The notes: generated by a model from the letters alone, not told the origin. A stretch of DNA of 64,000 nucleotides from Bacteroidales bacterium (GCA_017546125.1 JAFYXO010000028.1:1-64000), one strand, 5' to 3'; positions 8,019-16,713 are shown, counted from the stretch's first letter. A program made the numbers and translations.

Positions 8019-8699
8019 TTATTTCTGAACCAAAGAGGTAAGTTCAAGTGTACGGAGAAGTTTACCCTTCTTATCGTACACTTCTTGTTTTATACACCCT
8101 ATATTCTTGGCGTACCAGGTAATGATATGGAAGGTCTTGGTAGATATCAGCACTTTGTTTGTCTGATTCTCATCCATCTTGTATGTCTGGAAGGTGCCGG
8201 CAGGTGTGGTGATTTTCTCTTGCGCCAACACTTTTCTGTCTGTAAGTAGAAAAGAGGCACCTACGCTTTTCACTTTAATGTTGATTTTGCCGTCAGGGAC
8301 GTTCATACCCACCTTCATATCTGAAGGGAGAGAACTCACATCACCCATGGTCACCACATCCTGGATGGCCATAGATTTCTTCATATCATTCATGTATGAT
8401 GTGGTACCTTCACTATTGAGGGTAATCTTCATCTCCATTTTACCCTCATCCTCGAAAAGTGGTTTACCATTCCCTTCCCAGAACTGATATTCATAGATCA
8501 CAGCGGCATCAGAGAGATCTGCTCCGCTAACCTCTTTATTTGTGTATGTATATTTATACTCCACATTGCCATTTGGGGCGTAGATGGTATAGGTAAATGT
8601 ATCCCCTTTGGTTGTACTGAAAAACCTGTCCAAATTCTGTCCTGACAACGAACCCAATGCCAAGACCATTACCAATACACTAACAAAAAACTTTTTCAT
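8019..8699 (-). CDS. Secreted TapB/DUF3108-like protein
   Basis: The start at 8699 is chosen because it begins a good signal peptide (MKKFFVSVLVMVLALGSLSG) and lies just after the upstream stop at 8710; a longer frame would begin inside that gene. The 226-residue product is all-beta, with KGDTFTYTIYAPNGN near the start and TTPAGTFQTYKMDE with TWYAKNIGCIKQEVYDKKGK near the end. That layout matches TapB/DUF3108-type periplasmic proteins, whose function is not known. The family call is from memory. It follows the CBS/CorC-type gene by ten bases, so the two are probably one transcript. Confidence 0.7.
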   Translation of the reverse strand: MKKFFVSVLVMVLALGSLSGQNLDRFFSTTKGDTFTYTIYAPNGNVEYKYTYTNKEVSGADLSDAAVIYEYQFWEGNGKPLFEDEGKMEMKITLNSEGTTSYMNDMKKSMAIQDVVTMGDVSSLPSDMKVGMNVPDGKINIKVKSVGASFLLTDRKVLAQEKITTPAGTFQTYKMDENQTNKVLISTKTFHIITWYAKNIGCIKQEVYDKKGKLLRTLELTSLVQK

Positions 8700-8709
8700 A
8701 AAGGATTGA

Positions 8710-10029
8710 TTACTCCTCTTCACTACACTTGATATCCTCATCTGACTGCTGCTGATTCAGCTTTACCAGAATTTTATCGATACGTGCCCCATCCATGTCA
8801 AGCACCTCAAAATCGAACTCTTTCCAGGAGACAGTCTCGCCCGATTGTGGAATATGCTCCAGCAATTCCAGGATCAGACCACCGATAGTATTGAAGTCAA
8901 ACTCCTCTTCACTATTCTCGTGCTCCTCCTTCTCGAAATGGGCCAGAAAGTCATAGAACGGGCACTGGCCATCTACAAGCCAGCCGCCATCCTCTGTATT
9001 CCTCTCTATGATAAATGGCTCCTCTTCAGGATTATTGATAGCCCCCACAAGACCCTCAAGGATGTCCTTATGGGTGACAATACCTTGGCAAATACCGAAC
9101 TCATCACATATCAGACCGTATCCGATATGTTTCTCTTTCATATCCTCCAACACCTTGAACACCTCCATATTCTCATAGAAATATTGGGCAGGCTTCAGTA
9201 TCTGAGAGATATTGAAATCCTTATCATCGAGTTTACCGAACAGATCCTTCAGGAAGACCACACCTATTATCTCATCCAGACTGCCCTCTCCCACCGGATA
9301 CACCTGGAAAAGGTTCTCTTTCACTGTGCTGTTGATCTCCTCATTGGTCATCTCACTGTCGATCCACACTATATCACTCCTATTGGTCATGATGGAGTCA
9401 ATGGTTCTGTCTCCAAGGGAGAAAACCCTCTCCACGATATCTTGCTCCACCTCCTGCACCTCACCATCTTCGGCACCCTCAGCGATCATTGATTTGATCT
9501 CCTCCTCGGTAACGTTCGCCTCCTGCTCTCTGATGCCGAGAACCTTCACAATGCCGTCTGTAGTTTTGGAAAGGAACCACACAAAAGGTTTGGTAAGCCA
9601 TGAGAGCAATACCATAGGGCCTGAAATCACCTTTGCAATCTTCTCGGAAGAGCTCATACCTATCTTCTTAGGCACCAGCTCACCCAATATAATGGTAAGG
9701 AGTGTAACCACCACCACTATTATAACCTGTGACAATGGGGCTGCCACCGAACTCTTCATACCCCAGCCCTGCATCACCTCAGCGAGGTCCACAGCGACAG
9801 ATGCGCCGGAGAACATACCGGTAAGGATGCCCACCAAAGTGATACCTATCTGTACTGTAGAGAGGAAGTTTGTAGGATTTTCAATAAGATCAAGTACTGT
9901 TTTGGCTGTTTTACTCCCCCTCTTGGCATCCACCTGCAGACTCGATTTTCTGGAGTTGATCAGAGAGACCTCACTCATCGAAAAAAGACCGTTGAGTAAA
10001 ATGAGTAACAGTATTATAAATATCTCCAT
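8710..10029 (-). CDS. DUF21-CBS-CorC membrane protein (hemolysin C / CNNM family)
   Basis: The 439-residue protein has three to four membrane helices in the DUF21 domain (about 1-145), with the typical LLILLNGLFSMSEVSLINSR start and LGELVPKKIGM. Two CBS domains follow (about 205-330, with the DxVxxIxxxM type VFSLGDRTIDSIMTNRSDIV and GYGLICDEFGICQGIVTHKD), then a CorC_HlyC transporter-associated domain (FDFNTIGGLILELLEHIP). Such proteins are linked to magnesium or cobalt export and in Flavobacteria one relative is GldE. The substrate here is unknown. It is probably co-transcribed with the downstream secreted protein. Confidence 0.9.
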   Translation of the reverse strand: MEIFIILLLILLNGLFSMSEVSLINSRKSSLQVDAKRGSKTAKTVLDLIENPTNFLSTVQIGITLVGILTGMFSGASVAVDLAEVMQGWGMKSSVAAPLSQVIIVVVVTLLTIILGELVPKKIGMSSSEKIAKVISGPMVLLSWLTKPFVWFLSKTTDGIVKVLGIREQEANVTEEEIKSMIAEGAEDGEVQEVEQDIVERVFSLGDRTIDSIMTNRSDIVWIDSEMTNEEINSTVKENLFQVYPVGEGSLDEIIGVVFLKDLFGKLDDKDFNISQILKPAQYFYENMEVFKVLEDMKEKHIGYGLICDEFGICQGIVTHKDILEGLVGAINNPEEEPFIIERNTEDGGWLVDGQCPFYDFLAHFEKEEHENSEEEFDFNTIGGLILELLEHIPQSGETVSWKEFDFEVLDMDGARIDKILVKLNQQQSDEDIKCSEEE

Positions 10030-10086
10030 TATGCGTTCAAAATATTGTAGAGTGCAAAATAAGTGACTAAATGTGAGTCTACCAAA

Positions 10087-12297
10087 TTAAAGATTTTCCA
10101 ACCAATATTTCAACATAGTCTGATAGAGATGGTATGAGGTATTCTCCCCTTCATAGATACCGTGAGCCCTCATAGGGTACGACATCATGGAGAATATCTT
10201 ATTGTGCTTGATAAGCTCGTTTACCAGCATCTCGTGGCACTGATAGTGGACATTGTCATCACCTGTACCGTGAATAAGCATCAGGTTGCCTTGAAGATTT
10301 TTGGCGAAGTTGATAGGTGAACCGTTGAAGAACCCTTCAGGGTTGGTCTGAGGGAGACCCATATACCTCTCCTGATAGATGGTATCGTATAGGTTCTGAA
10401 GGGAAACGCCCGCTACCGCAATACCTGTTTTATATATCTCAGGATATTTGAACAGTGCATGCTGGGTAGAGGAACCGCCGCCGCTCCAACCCCAGATTCC
10501 TACCCTTGATGGATCAAGGAACTGGTATTGTGACAGAACGATCTTGACTGCTGCAGCGTGATCCTGAGGTCCCACTGTACCCACTCTGCCGTAGATCGAT
10601 TTTCTCCATTCGCGACCCTTAGGCATATTTGTACCGCGGGGGTCAATACTCATAAGGATATAACCCTGCTGTGCAAGGAACTGGTGCCACAAATCGTTGC
10701 TTGACCAGGTATTGAGCACTGTTGATGAGGCAGGTTCGCCATAAATATGGAAAATCACAGGGTACTTCTTCTGTGGATCGAAGTTCTTGGGTTTGATCAT
10801 CCATCCGTCGAGGATTGCCTCTCCGATATCCACCCTGAAGAACTCTTTCCTGGCAAGTCCAAGTGAGTCGTAGCGCTCTTTGAGTGCTTTATTGTCCTGC
10901 ATCACCTTGATGGTCTCGTGCTTTTTGAGAGAGATCATCTCATATACGGTAGGTGTGGTAGAGTTCTGGAATGTATGAAGTGCGTATTGGGCATTGCCGG
11001 AGATATTGTAACCGTGATAGCCGGCCTCACCCTCAGGTGTAACCCTTTCCGCCTCCCCTTTTCCGTCAAGGCGGCTTCTGTAAAGATATCTGTCGATAGC
11101 GCTCTCAGGTGATGCGAGGTAGTACACATATCCACCTTTAGGGTCGATGCAGGAGATACTCATAACATCGAAATCCCCCTTGGTAATCAGGCTCTCTTTC
11201 TGTCCGTCACGAGAGACTTTGTAGAGGTGTCTCCACCCATCTTTTTCGCTAGTCCAGGTGAAGTATTTTTCGTTCTCAAGCCATACGATATTGTCGTGGA
11301 CATTGAGGAATGCCTCATCGGTGTCTGTATAGATATTGCGAAGCTCCATAGTGGCTGCATCACCCACAAAAACCTTGTTTGTATTTTGCAGACGGTTGAG
11401 CTGCTGGATCATCACCTCGTTTGAATTGGGGATAAAGTCCATACGTGCGATGTAGTGGTTGCGAGGGTCCCCTGGGACATCAAACCATCTGCTCTGTGCA
11501 GTGGCAACATCTACTACACCCACTTTAACTGCTGAGTTCTGGGTTCCTGCCTTTGGGTATGGGAATGGGGTAACTGATGAGTAGATAGAGTCAACATTGT
11601 TGATTATATAGAAGACCCCTGTCCCTTTTGTGTCGGAGTGCCAATAGGCAATGGTCTTGCCGTCCGGGCTCCAGCGGAAACCGTCCTGGATGCCGAGCTC
11701 CTCCTCATATACCCAGTCAAAATTGCCATTGATTATCTCGTCGCTTCCGTCAAATGTAAGCTGGGTCCTCTCCCCTGAGGCAAGATCTTCGACATAGATA
11801 TTGTTGTAATAAACATATGCTACCTTGTCTGCAGCGGGTGAGAATTTGGCAAACATCATCCTCGAAGGGTCGAGTCCTTCGCCCAATTGGCGGAACTCTT
11901 TGGTATTTAGGTCCAACACCCAGTAGTCTCCACGTGTATTATCACGCCATACGCGGCGAGAATTGGTGTAAACCAACATCCTGGTATTGTCATCAGACCA
12001 GATATAGTCGTGAATTTGCACAGCCTTACCCTCGTGCATAAGCAGCGACGCAGGGACTACCACGCTCCTCTGGCCACTTTTCACATCGTAGCGGACGATA
12101 TCTCTACCACCCACCTCCCTATTAGGCTCGAGTGTGGAATAGGATATATTGTCCTTCATCCAGCGCATTGAGGCAACACCCCTCTGGCCATATTTGCGTG
12201 TCTTATAAATATCTTCAAGGGTCAATTCCTGGGCAGAAATGGTCATTGAACTCGACAAAATGAGGAGAAATGACAGAAATAACGATACTATTCTCAT
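10087..12297 (-). CDS. Dipeptidyl peptidase IV, S9B family
   Basis: The protein (736 residues from the chosen start) is a periplasmic or surface serine peptidase that removes X-Pro dipeptides. It has a signal peptide (MRIVSLFLSFLLILSSS), an eight-bladed propeller with the entrance motif DWVYEEELG, and a C-terminal alpha/beta hydrolase domain. The nucleophile is Ser605 in GWSGGGS, the Asp lies in HGTGDDNVHYQ and the His in RAHGIYEG. The start at 12297 is preferred because an ATG eight codons earlier lies inside the TACCTTTG promoter box at 12326-12319. This is a characteristic enzyme of asaccharolytic or proteolytic Bacteroidales. Confidence 0.94.
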   Translation of the reverse strand: MRIVSLFLSFLLILSSSMTISAQELTLEDIYKTRKYGQRGVASMRWMKDNISYSTLEPNREVGGRDIVRYDVKSGQRSVVVPASLLMHEGKAVQIHDYIWSDDNTRMLVYTNSRRVWRDNTRGDYWVLDLNTKEFRQLGEGLDPSRMMFAKFSPAADKVAYVYYNNIYVEDLASGERTQLTFDGSDEIINGNFDWVYEEELGIQDGFRWSPDGKTIAYWHSDTKGTGVFYIINNVDSIYSSVTPFPYPKAGTQNSAVKVGVVDVATAQSRWFDVPGDPRNHYIARMDFIPNSNEVMIQQLNRLQNTNKVFVGDAATMELRNIYTDTDEAFLNVHDNIVWLENEKYFTWTSEKDGWRHLYKVSRDGQKESLITKGDFDVMSISCIDPKGGYVYYLASPESAIDRYLYRSRLDGKGEAERVTPEGEAGYHGYNISGNAQYALHTFQNSTTPTVYEMISLKKHETIKVMQDNKALKERYDSLGLARKEFFRVDIGEAILDGWMIKPKNFDPQKKYPVIFHIYGEPASSTVLNTWSSNDLWHQFLAQQGYILMSIDPRGTNMPKGREWRKSIYGRVGTVGPQDHAAAVKIVLSQYQFLDPSRVGIWGWSGGGSSTQHALFKYPEIYKTGIAVAGVSLQNLYDTIYQERYMGLPQTNPEGFFNGSPINFAKNLQGNLMLIHGTGDDNVHYQCHEMLVNELIKHNKIFSMMSYPMRAHGIYEGENTSYHLYQTMLKYWLENL

Positions 12298-12318
12298 ACT
12301 TCTTATATCAATTTTACC

Positions 12319-12347
12319 CAAAGGTAGTGTAATTTATGATTTTTCAA
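12319..12347 (-). promoter_or_regulatory. Promoter of the DPP IV gene
   Basis: On the minus strand TTG (12347-12345) is followed after 18 bases by TACCTTTG (12326-12319). The box ends 21 bases before the chosen ATG. The spacing is one base short of the usual 19-21. Confidence 0.6.
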
Positions 12348-12357
12348 AAATCGGCAT

Positions 12358-12365
12358 TATCTTTG
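12358..12365 (+). promoter_or_regulatory. Promoter box of the NifU-like/GGGtGRT operon
   Basis: TATCTTTG matches TAnnTTTG exactly and lies 49 bases before the ATG of the NifU-like gene. No clear TTG is seen 19-21 bases upstream. The long leader contains an A-rich stretch, as expected for well translated Bacteroidota messages. Confidence 0.5.
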
Positions 12366-12414
12366 TCGGTTGGAAAGATAATAAAAGAACAACAATTTAT
12401 ATCTAGATAAAATT

Positions 12415-13116
12415 ATGATTTATTCACACGAAGTGCAGCATATGTGCTGCGTAGCTCAAGGTGCCAAACACGGCCCAGCTCCCATCCCTCAAGAGGGTCA
12501 ATGGGTGAAGAGCAAAGAGATTAAAGATATCTCTGGTTTCACACATGGTATCGGTTGGTGTGCTCCTCAACAAGGTGCTTGCAAACTTTCACTTAACGTT
12601 AAAGATGGTGTTATCCAAGAGGCTCTTATCGAGACTATCGGTTGCTCAGGTATGACCCACTCAGCTGCTATGGCATCTGAAATCCTTCCTGGCAAAACTA
12701 TCCTTGAGGCTCTTAACACTGACCTTGTTTGTGACGCTATCAATACAGCAATGCGCGAACTATTCCTACAAATCGTTTACGGTCGTACACAATCTGCTTT
12801 CTCAGAGGGTGGTCTTCCTGTAGGTGCTGGTCTTGAGGACCTTGGTAAAGGTCTAAGAAGCCAGGTAGGTACTATGTTCGGTACTGTAGCTAAAGGTCCT
12901 CGTTATCTTGAGATGGCTGAGGGTTACTGCTCACGCATCGCTCTTGACAAGAACAACGAAATTATCGGCTACGAGTTCGTTCACCTTGGCAAATTCATGG
13001 AAGAGATTAAGAAAGGTACAGACGCTAACGAAGCTCTTAAGAAAGTTACCGGTACTTACGGTCGCTTCACTGAGGAGCAAGGCGCTGTTAAATATATTGA
13101 CCCACGTAACGAATAA
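12415..13116 (+). CDS. NifU/IscU-like iron-sulfur scaffold protein paired with GGGtGRT protein
   Basis: The 233-residue protein has an IscU/NifU N-terminal-like core: LSLNVKDGVIQEALIETIGCSGMTHSAA carries one conserved cysteine in a GCSG context, and GWCAPQQGACKL adds two more. Cysteines 11 and 12 (HMCCVAQG) lie near the start. The IscU Cys-Asp-Cys-Cys layout is thus only partly kept, and the C-terminal half (GPRYLEMAEGYCSRIAL, EFVHLGKFMEEIKKGTD) is extra. This is the type annotated as an iron-sulfur cluster assembly scaffold beside GGGtGRT genes. Codons are strongly biased (CGT, GGT, GCT, CTT), unlike the neighbours, which points to very high expression. The true biochemical role is unknown. 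Confidence 0.85.
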   Translation: MIYSHEVQHMCCVAQGAKHGPAPIPQEGQWVKSKEIKDISGFTHGIGWCAPQQGACKLSLNVKDGVIQEALIETIGCSGMTHSAAMASEILPGKTILEALNTDLVCDAINTAMRELFLQIVYGRTQSAFSEGGLPVGAGLEDLGKGLRSQVGTMFGTVAKGPRYLEMAEGYCSRIALDKNNEIIGYEFVHLGKFMEEIKKGTDANEALKKVTGTYGRFTEEQGAVKYIDPRNE

Positions 13117-13123
13117 GGAGGAA
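13115..13123 (+). promoter_or_regulatory. Canonical Shine-Dalgarno before the GGGtGRT gene
   Basis: AAGGAGGAA spans the stop codon of the upstream gene and ends five bases before the ATG at 13129. It is the only full-length Shine-Dalgarno I noticed in front of a gene here; other starts have A/T-rich leaders, as is normal in this phylum. Confidence 0.8.
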
Positions 13124-13128
13124 TTATT

Positions 13129-14142
13129 ATGGCAATTAGAGACGTAAAATTTGAGAGTCAAGACCGCAGAATCAAGCAAATTCTTGCTGCCTTGAATGAA
13201 GTGGGTATCAAAAGCATCGAAGAGGCAAACGAGATTTGCGAAGCTCACGGTGTAGATCCATACAAAACTTGCGAAGAGACTCAGCCTATCTGCTTTGAGA
13301 ATGCAAAATGGGCATACGTAGTAGGTGCTGCTATCGCAATCAAGAAAAACTGCACAAATGCTGCTGACGCTGCTGAGGCTATCGGCCTTGGTCTTCAAGC
13401 ATTCTGTATCCCTGGTTCAGTAGCTGATGACCGTAAAGTAGGTCTTGGCCACGGTAACCTTGCAGCTCGTCTTCTTAGAGAGGAGACCAAATGTTTCGCT
13501 TTCCTAGCAGGTCACGAATCATTCGCTGCAGCTGAGGGTGCTATCAAAATCGCTGCTAAAGCTGACAAAGTACGTAAAGAGCCTCTACGCTGTATCCTTA
13601 ACGGTCTTGGTAAAGACGCAGCTATGATCATCTCTCGTATCAACGGCTTCACATACGTTCAAACTGAGTACGACTACTTCACTTCTGAGCTTAAAGTGGT
13701 TCGCGAGATCCCTTATTCAGATGGTCCTCGTGCTAAAGTTAAATGCTATGGTGCTAACGACGTACGCGAAGGTGTAGCTATCATGCATAAAGAGGGTGTA
13801 GACGTATCTATCACAGGTAACTCTACCAACCCTACCCGTTTCCAACACCCAGTAGCCGGCACTTACAAGAAAGAGTGCAATGAGCTAGGTAAAAAATACT
13901 TCTCAGTAGCTTCTGGTGGTGGTACAGGCCGTACACTTCACCCAGACAACATGGCTGCCGGTCCTGCTTCTTACGGTATGACCGACACTATGGGCCGTAT
14001 GCACTCAGACGCACAGTTCGCTGGTTCTTCATCAGTTCCTGCTCACGTAGAGATGATGGGCTTCCTAGGAATCGGTAACAACCCAATGGTAGGTGCTACT
14101 GTTGCTGTTGCTGTGGATGTTGCTCAAGGGTTTGCGAAATAA
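13129..14142 (+). CDS. GGGtGRT family protein, function unknown
   Basis: The 337-residue protein carries the family signature GGGTGRT at residues 263-269 (SGGGTGRTLHPDN). Other strong blocks are IGLGLQAFCIPGSVADDRKV, GLGHGNLAARLLREE, FLAGHESFAAAEGAIKIAA and GNSTNPTRFQHP. The glycine-rich loops suggest a nucleotide or phosphate site, and several cysteines (ICEAHG, KTCEE, PICFE, KNCTN) could bind metal; both are inference. It has no signal peptide. It is co-transcribed with the NifU-like gene 12 bases upstream, has the same extreme codon bias and ends before a strong terminator. The family always seems to travel with that partner, so they probably form one functional unit. Confidence 0.88.
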   Translation: MAIRDVKFESQDRRIKQILAALNEVGIKSIEEANEICEAHGVDPYKTCEETQPICFENAKWAYVVGAAIAIKKNCTNAADAAEAIGLGLQAFCIPGSVADDRKVGLGHGNLAARLLREETKCFAFLAGHESFAAAEGAIKIAAKADKVRKEPLRCILNGLGKDAAMIISRINGFTYVQTEYDYFTSELKVVREIPYSDGPRAKVKCYGANDVREGVAIMHKEGVDVSITGNSTNPTRFQHPVAGTYKKECNELGKKYFSVASGGGTGRTLHPDNMAAGPASYGMTDTMGRMHSDAQFAGSSSVPAHVEMMGFLGIGNNPMVGATVAVAVDVAQGFAK

Positions 14143-14196
14143 TAATCGCGACTAAAATATCTTCATTCTGCGGTTTGACCGCGGAATCTTATAAAG

Positions 14197-14231
14197 CTCC
14201 TGTAATCGGATATCGGTTACAGGAGTTTTTT
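14197..14231 (+). terminator. Rho-independent terminator of the GGGtGRT operon
   Basis: CTCCTGTAA (14197-14205) pairs with TTACAGGAG (14217-14225) and is followed by TTTTTT. A second hairpin without a U tract (ATTCTGCGGT/ACCGCGGAAT, about 14165-14187) lies just upstream. Confidence 0.85.
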
Positions 14232-14390
14232 GTTTGCGCTGTGTCACTTTTCTCCGGTTTTACTGCACAGCGGTATCGATTTTCGCTGATAAAGCCCGTT
14301 TTCAGGCACCACTGTGCAGTTTTTCACCACAAAAGCAGCACAGCGATTATTCCTGCAATTCATTGCAGGAACTTTTATTAACTTTGAAGT
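14232..14390. other. Intergenic inverted repeats before the CAT-like gene
   Basis: Two inverted repeats are visible: ACTGCACAG with CTGTGCAGT (about 14259 and 14310), and TTCCTGCAA with TTGCAGGAA separated by four bases (14350-14371). The second is followed by CTTTTATT and then by TAACTTTG (14379-14386), only four bases before the ATG. They could be a terminator-like hairpin or an operator; I cannot decide. Confidence 0.4.
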
Positions 14391-15008
14391 ATGAAAGTAG
14401 AAGTAAACCCAAAAGATACAACCAGGGCAGAGGCATTTGAGATGTGGATGACCTCACCAATGCCAATGGTAACCCTTACCAAAACCTTTGATGTGAGCCG
14501 CCTGCTGAAAGCAAGCAAAAAACTGGGAGTGAAGTTCAATGCCCTCCTTTGCTGGTGCATAGGTAAGACTGCAACCCAGATGGAAGAATTCTATCATCTT
14601 CCCGAAAATGGCAAACTCTACAAGTTTGACAGCATAGCAATAAATGTGATTGTAAATAACGTCAAAGGTGGAATCAATTCATGCGACATTCCGTTTACTG
14701 AGAATATTCCAAAGTTTGTTCATTCGTACAGTAATCTGACAAAACAGGTAGCGGAAGAATGCAAAAGCTCTTTTATGGAGGATTCCATGATAGTTGGAAC
14801 ATCCGCAATGGTACAGACAGAGCTTGACTGCATAGTGAACCAGTACACAGACAAATTCTGCAATCCAATGGTAATGTGGGGCAAGTACCGCAAAGGATGG
14901 TTCAAGACTACACTTCCTATCTCCTTCCAGTTTCACCATGTCCAAATGGACGGCGGTCATGGTGCCATGTTTATGGAACTGCTTCAGAGGGAGATAAGCA
15001 GAATTTGA
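14391..15008 (+). CDS. Chloramphenicol acetyltransferase-like O-acetyltransferase
   Basis: The 205-residue protein has the CAT fold signature: an N-terminal region (MTSPMPMVTLTKTFDVSRL), SFMEDSMIVGTSAMVQTEL, and the catalytic HHVQMDGGH with the HHxxxDG His-Asp pair close to the C-terminus. CATs transfer acetyl from acetyl-CoA to hydroxyl groups. Chromosomal relatives in Bacteroidota are common and mostly untested, so resistance must not be assumed. At 205 residues it is slightly shorter than classic CATs (about 215). A TAACTTTG box lies just four bases upstream of the ATG. Confidence 0.85.
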   Translation: MKVEVNPKDTTRAEAFEMWMTSPMPMVTLTKTFDVSRLLKASKKLGVKFNALLCWCIGKTATQMEEFYHLPENGKLYKFDSIAINVIVNNVKGGINSCDIPFTENIPKFVHSYSNLTKQVAEECKSSFMEDSMIVGTSAMVQTELDCIVNQYTDKFCNPMVMWGKYRKGWFKTTLPISFQFHHVQMDGGHGAMFMELLQREISRI

Positions 15009-15076
15009 GGATAGCTTCCCGTTTGGGAGGTTCTTTTGCGTTTATCCGGCAATTTCACGGAACCGGAGAAAATTCC

Positions 15077-15084
15077 TACTTTTG
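15077..15084 (+). promoter_or_regulatory. Promoter box of the MATE gene
   Basis: TACTTTTG matches TAnnTTTG and lies 30 bases before the ATG at 15115. It excludes the possible TTG start at 15082, which lies inside the box. Confidence 0.6.
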
Positions 15085-15114
15085 CCGCTCAAGGAAATAA
15101 TTCATTGGTTTCAG

Positions 15115-16443
15115 ATGAAAGCAAAAATCAGCAATAGGGAGATTTGGGGCATTGCGTTGCCCATTATGTTGGGAAATCTGGCCCAGACGATCATCAATTT
15201 TACCGATACAGCCTTCCTGGGACATTTGGGGGTGATAGCATTGGGGGCATCGATGCTTGCCGGGCTCTTCTATTACCTTTTCACTATAGTGGCGGCAGGA
15301 TTTGCGATAGGGATCCAGATTATTGTGGCCCGCAGGTTTGGAGAGAAAAACTATGGGAGAATAGGTGTCATATTTGAACATGGTTCCTTTTTTGTCCTGG
15401 TTCTGGGTCTGCTGCTGTTTTCTGTATTGTATTTCTTATCGGACCATCTTCTTCTATGGCTGATAGATTCAGAAGGGATATACGAAGCATCTGTCGAGTA
15501 TATAAAATACCGTCAGTTTGGAATTCTCTTTGTGTGCTTCAACTTCCTGTACAGGGCATTGTATGTGGGTATATCGAATACTAAAGTCATTACATACTCC
15601 ACCATTATAATGGCTGTGGTGAATATCGTATTGGATTATTGTCTGATATTCGGCAACTGGGGCTTCCCTCAAATGGGGATTGGCGGAGCTGCGTTGGCCT
15701 CGTTGTCTGCAGAGATATCGGCATTTGTATTCTTCTCTGTATACAGTTATGTGACATTAAAGGGGAAGGAGTATGGGATGTTCGTCCCCCATAAGCTGGA
15801 AACCGGCTTGATGGGGAGAATATTAAAACTCTCTACCCCCACAATGGTGCAGAGGCTCTTCTCATTTAGCGTATGGTTCGTATTTTTCGTCCTAATCGAG
15901 AAGATGGGTGAGACTGCTGCAGGAATATCATCTGTAACAAGGAGTGTCTATCTGATTCTAATTACCCCATGCTTCGCATTCTCAGTTACAACCAATACCC
16001 TGGTCAGCAGAATTATAGGGGAAGGGGAGACACAGCAGGTTTTCCCCACAATAAACAAAGTGCTGAAAAATTGTCTGCTTTGTACAATCCCTATTGTAGT
16101 ATTGGCCTCGATTTTCCCTGTACAAATCGCAGGGATCTACACAGATGACCTCAATTTTGCCCAGCTGGTGGTCCCATCTGTTTTGGTGGTGTGCATAGGG
16201 ACACTTTTCCAAGGATTTGGCAACACCTACTTTGAAGCGGTTTCAGGCACCGGTAACACCACTGCTGCACTGTATCTTGAAACTGTCGTTCTGGTATTTT
16301 ATGTCCTTTTCATCTGGTTTATGACCCACTTTACCACAAGGGTAGAACTTGTATGGACTGCCGAAATCCTCTATGGAGCACTATTGGGAATAATTTGCTA
16401 CCTCTACCTGAAGATAGCCAAATGGAACAACAAGAGGATCTGA
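15115..16443 (+). CDS. MATE family multidrug/metabolite exporter
   Basis: The protein (442 residues) has twelve predicted membrane helices in two pseudo-symmetric halves. Both halves start with the family pattern: PIMLGNLAQTIINFTDTAFL with GHLGVIALGASML in the first, and LSTPTMVQRLFSFSVWFVFF in the second. MATE proteins exchange sodium or protons for cationic compounds across the inner membrane. The substrate cannot be told. The ATG at 15115 is chosen over an in-frame TTG 11 codons upstream that lies inside the promoter box. Confidence 0.92.
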   Translation: MKAKISNREIWGIALPIMLGNLAQTIINFTDTAFLGHLGVIALGASMLAGLFYYLFTIVAAGFAIGIQIIVARRFGEKNYGRIGVIFEHGSFFVLVLGLLLFSVLYFLSDHLLLWLIDSEGIYEASVEYIKYRQFGILFVCFNFLYRALYVGISNTKVITYSTIIMAVVNIVLDYCLIFGNWGFPQMGIGGAALASLSAEISAFVFFSVYSYVTLKGKEYGMFVPHKLETGLMGRILKLSTPTMVQRLFSFSVWFVFFVLIEKMGETAAGISSVTRSVYLILITPCFAFSVTTNTLVSRIIGEGETQQVFPTINKVLKNCLLCTIPIVVLASIFPVQIAGIYTDDLNFAQLVVPSVLVVCIGTLFQGFGNTYFEAVSGTGNTTAALYLETVVLVFYVLFIWFMTHFTTRVELVWTAEILYGALLGIICYLYLKIAKWNNKRI

Positions 16444-16449
16444 GTGCAG

Positions 16450-16642
16450 TTACAGATAAAAATATCCACTCGAAGTCGTATTGCTCTGGTAATAGTACAC
16501 GTATGACACTTGCGAGGTCATTACGATTCCTGCACTCTCTCCGCAGAAAGTGTAATATTGATAACCCTGAGGGAAATAAAGACTCAATTTCCACGGAATA
16601 AATATCCGCTGTCGGCTTGACATAAAAAGCTTTGCGTCCCAT
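16450..16642 (-). pseudogene. Possible frameshifted small Bacteroidales peptide gene
   Basis: The minus strand starts MGRKAFYVKPTADIYSVEIE, which resembles the conserved YxKPxxxxxxxExES start of many short Bacteroidales proteins. In that frame the next part looks unlike a protein and runs into the MATE gene. A shift of one base at the CCC or GGG run near 16568 instead gives a tyrosine- and serine-rich tail (PQGYQYYTFCGESAG) that stops at 16450, just before the MATE stop codon. It may be a real small gene with one frameshift, or chance. No other gene fills the 16444-16713 gap. Confidence 0.3.
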
Positions 16643-16675
16643 AGAGATTAAATTTTAGATTGTTACAAATTTCAC

Positions 16676-16683
16676 TACCTTTG
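16676..16683 (+). promoter_or_regulatory. Promoter box of the secreted beta-helix gene
   Basis: TACCTTTG matches TAnnTTTG and ends 30 bases before the ATG at 16714. Confidence 0.55.
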
Positions 16684-16713
16684 GAAATAAATAAACATAA
16701 AAATGATACGGTT

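Noticed and set aside
14391-15008. Calling the CAT-like gene a resistance gene
   Set aside because: Only the fold and the HHxxxDG motif are visible; chromosomal homologues are often not resistance enzymes and no mobile element is next to it.
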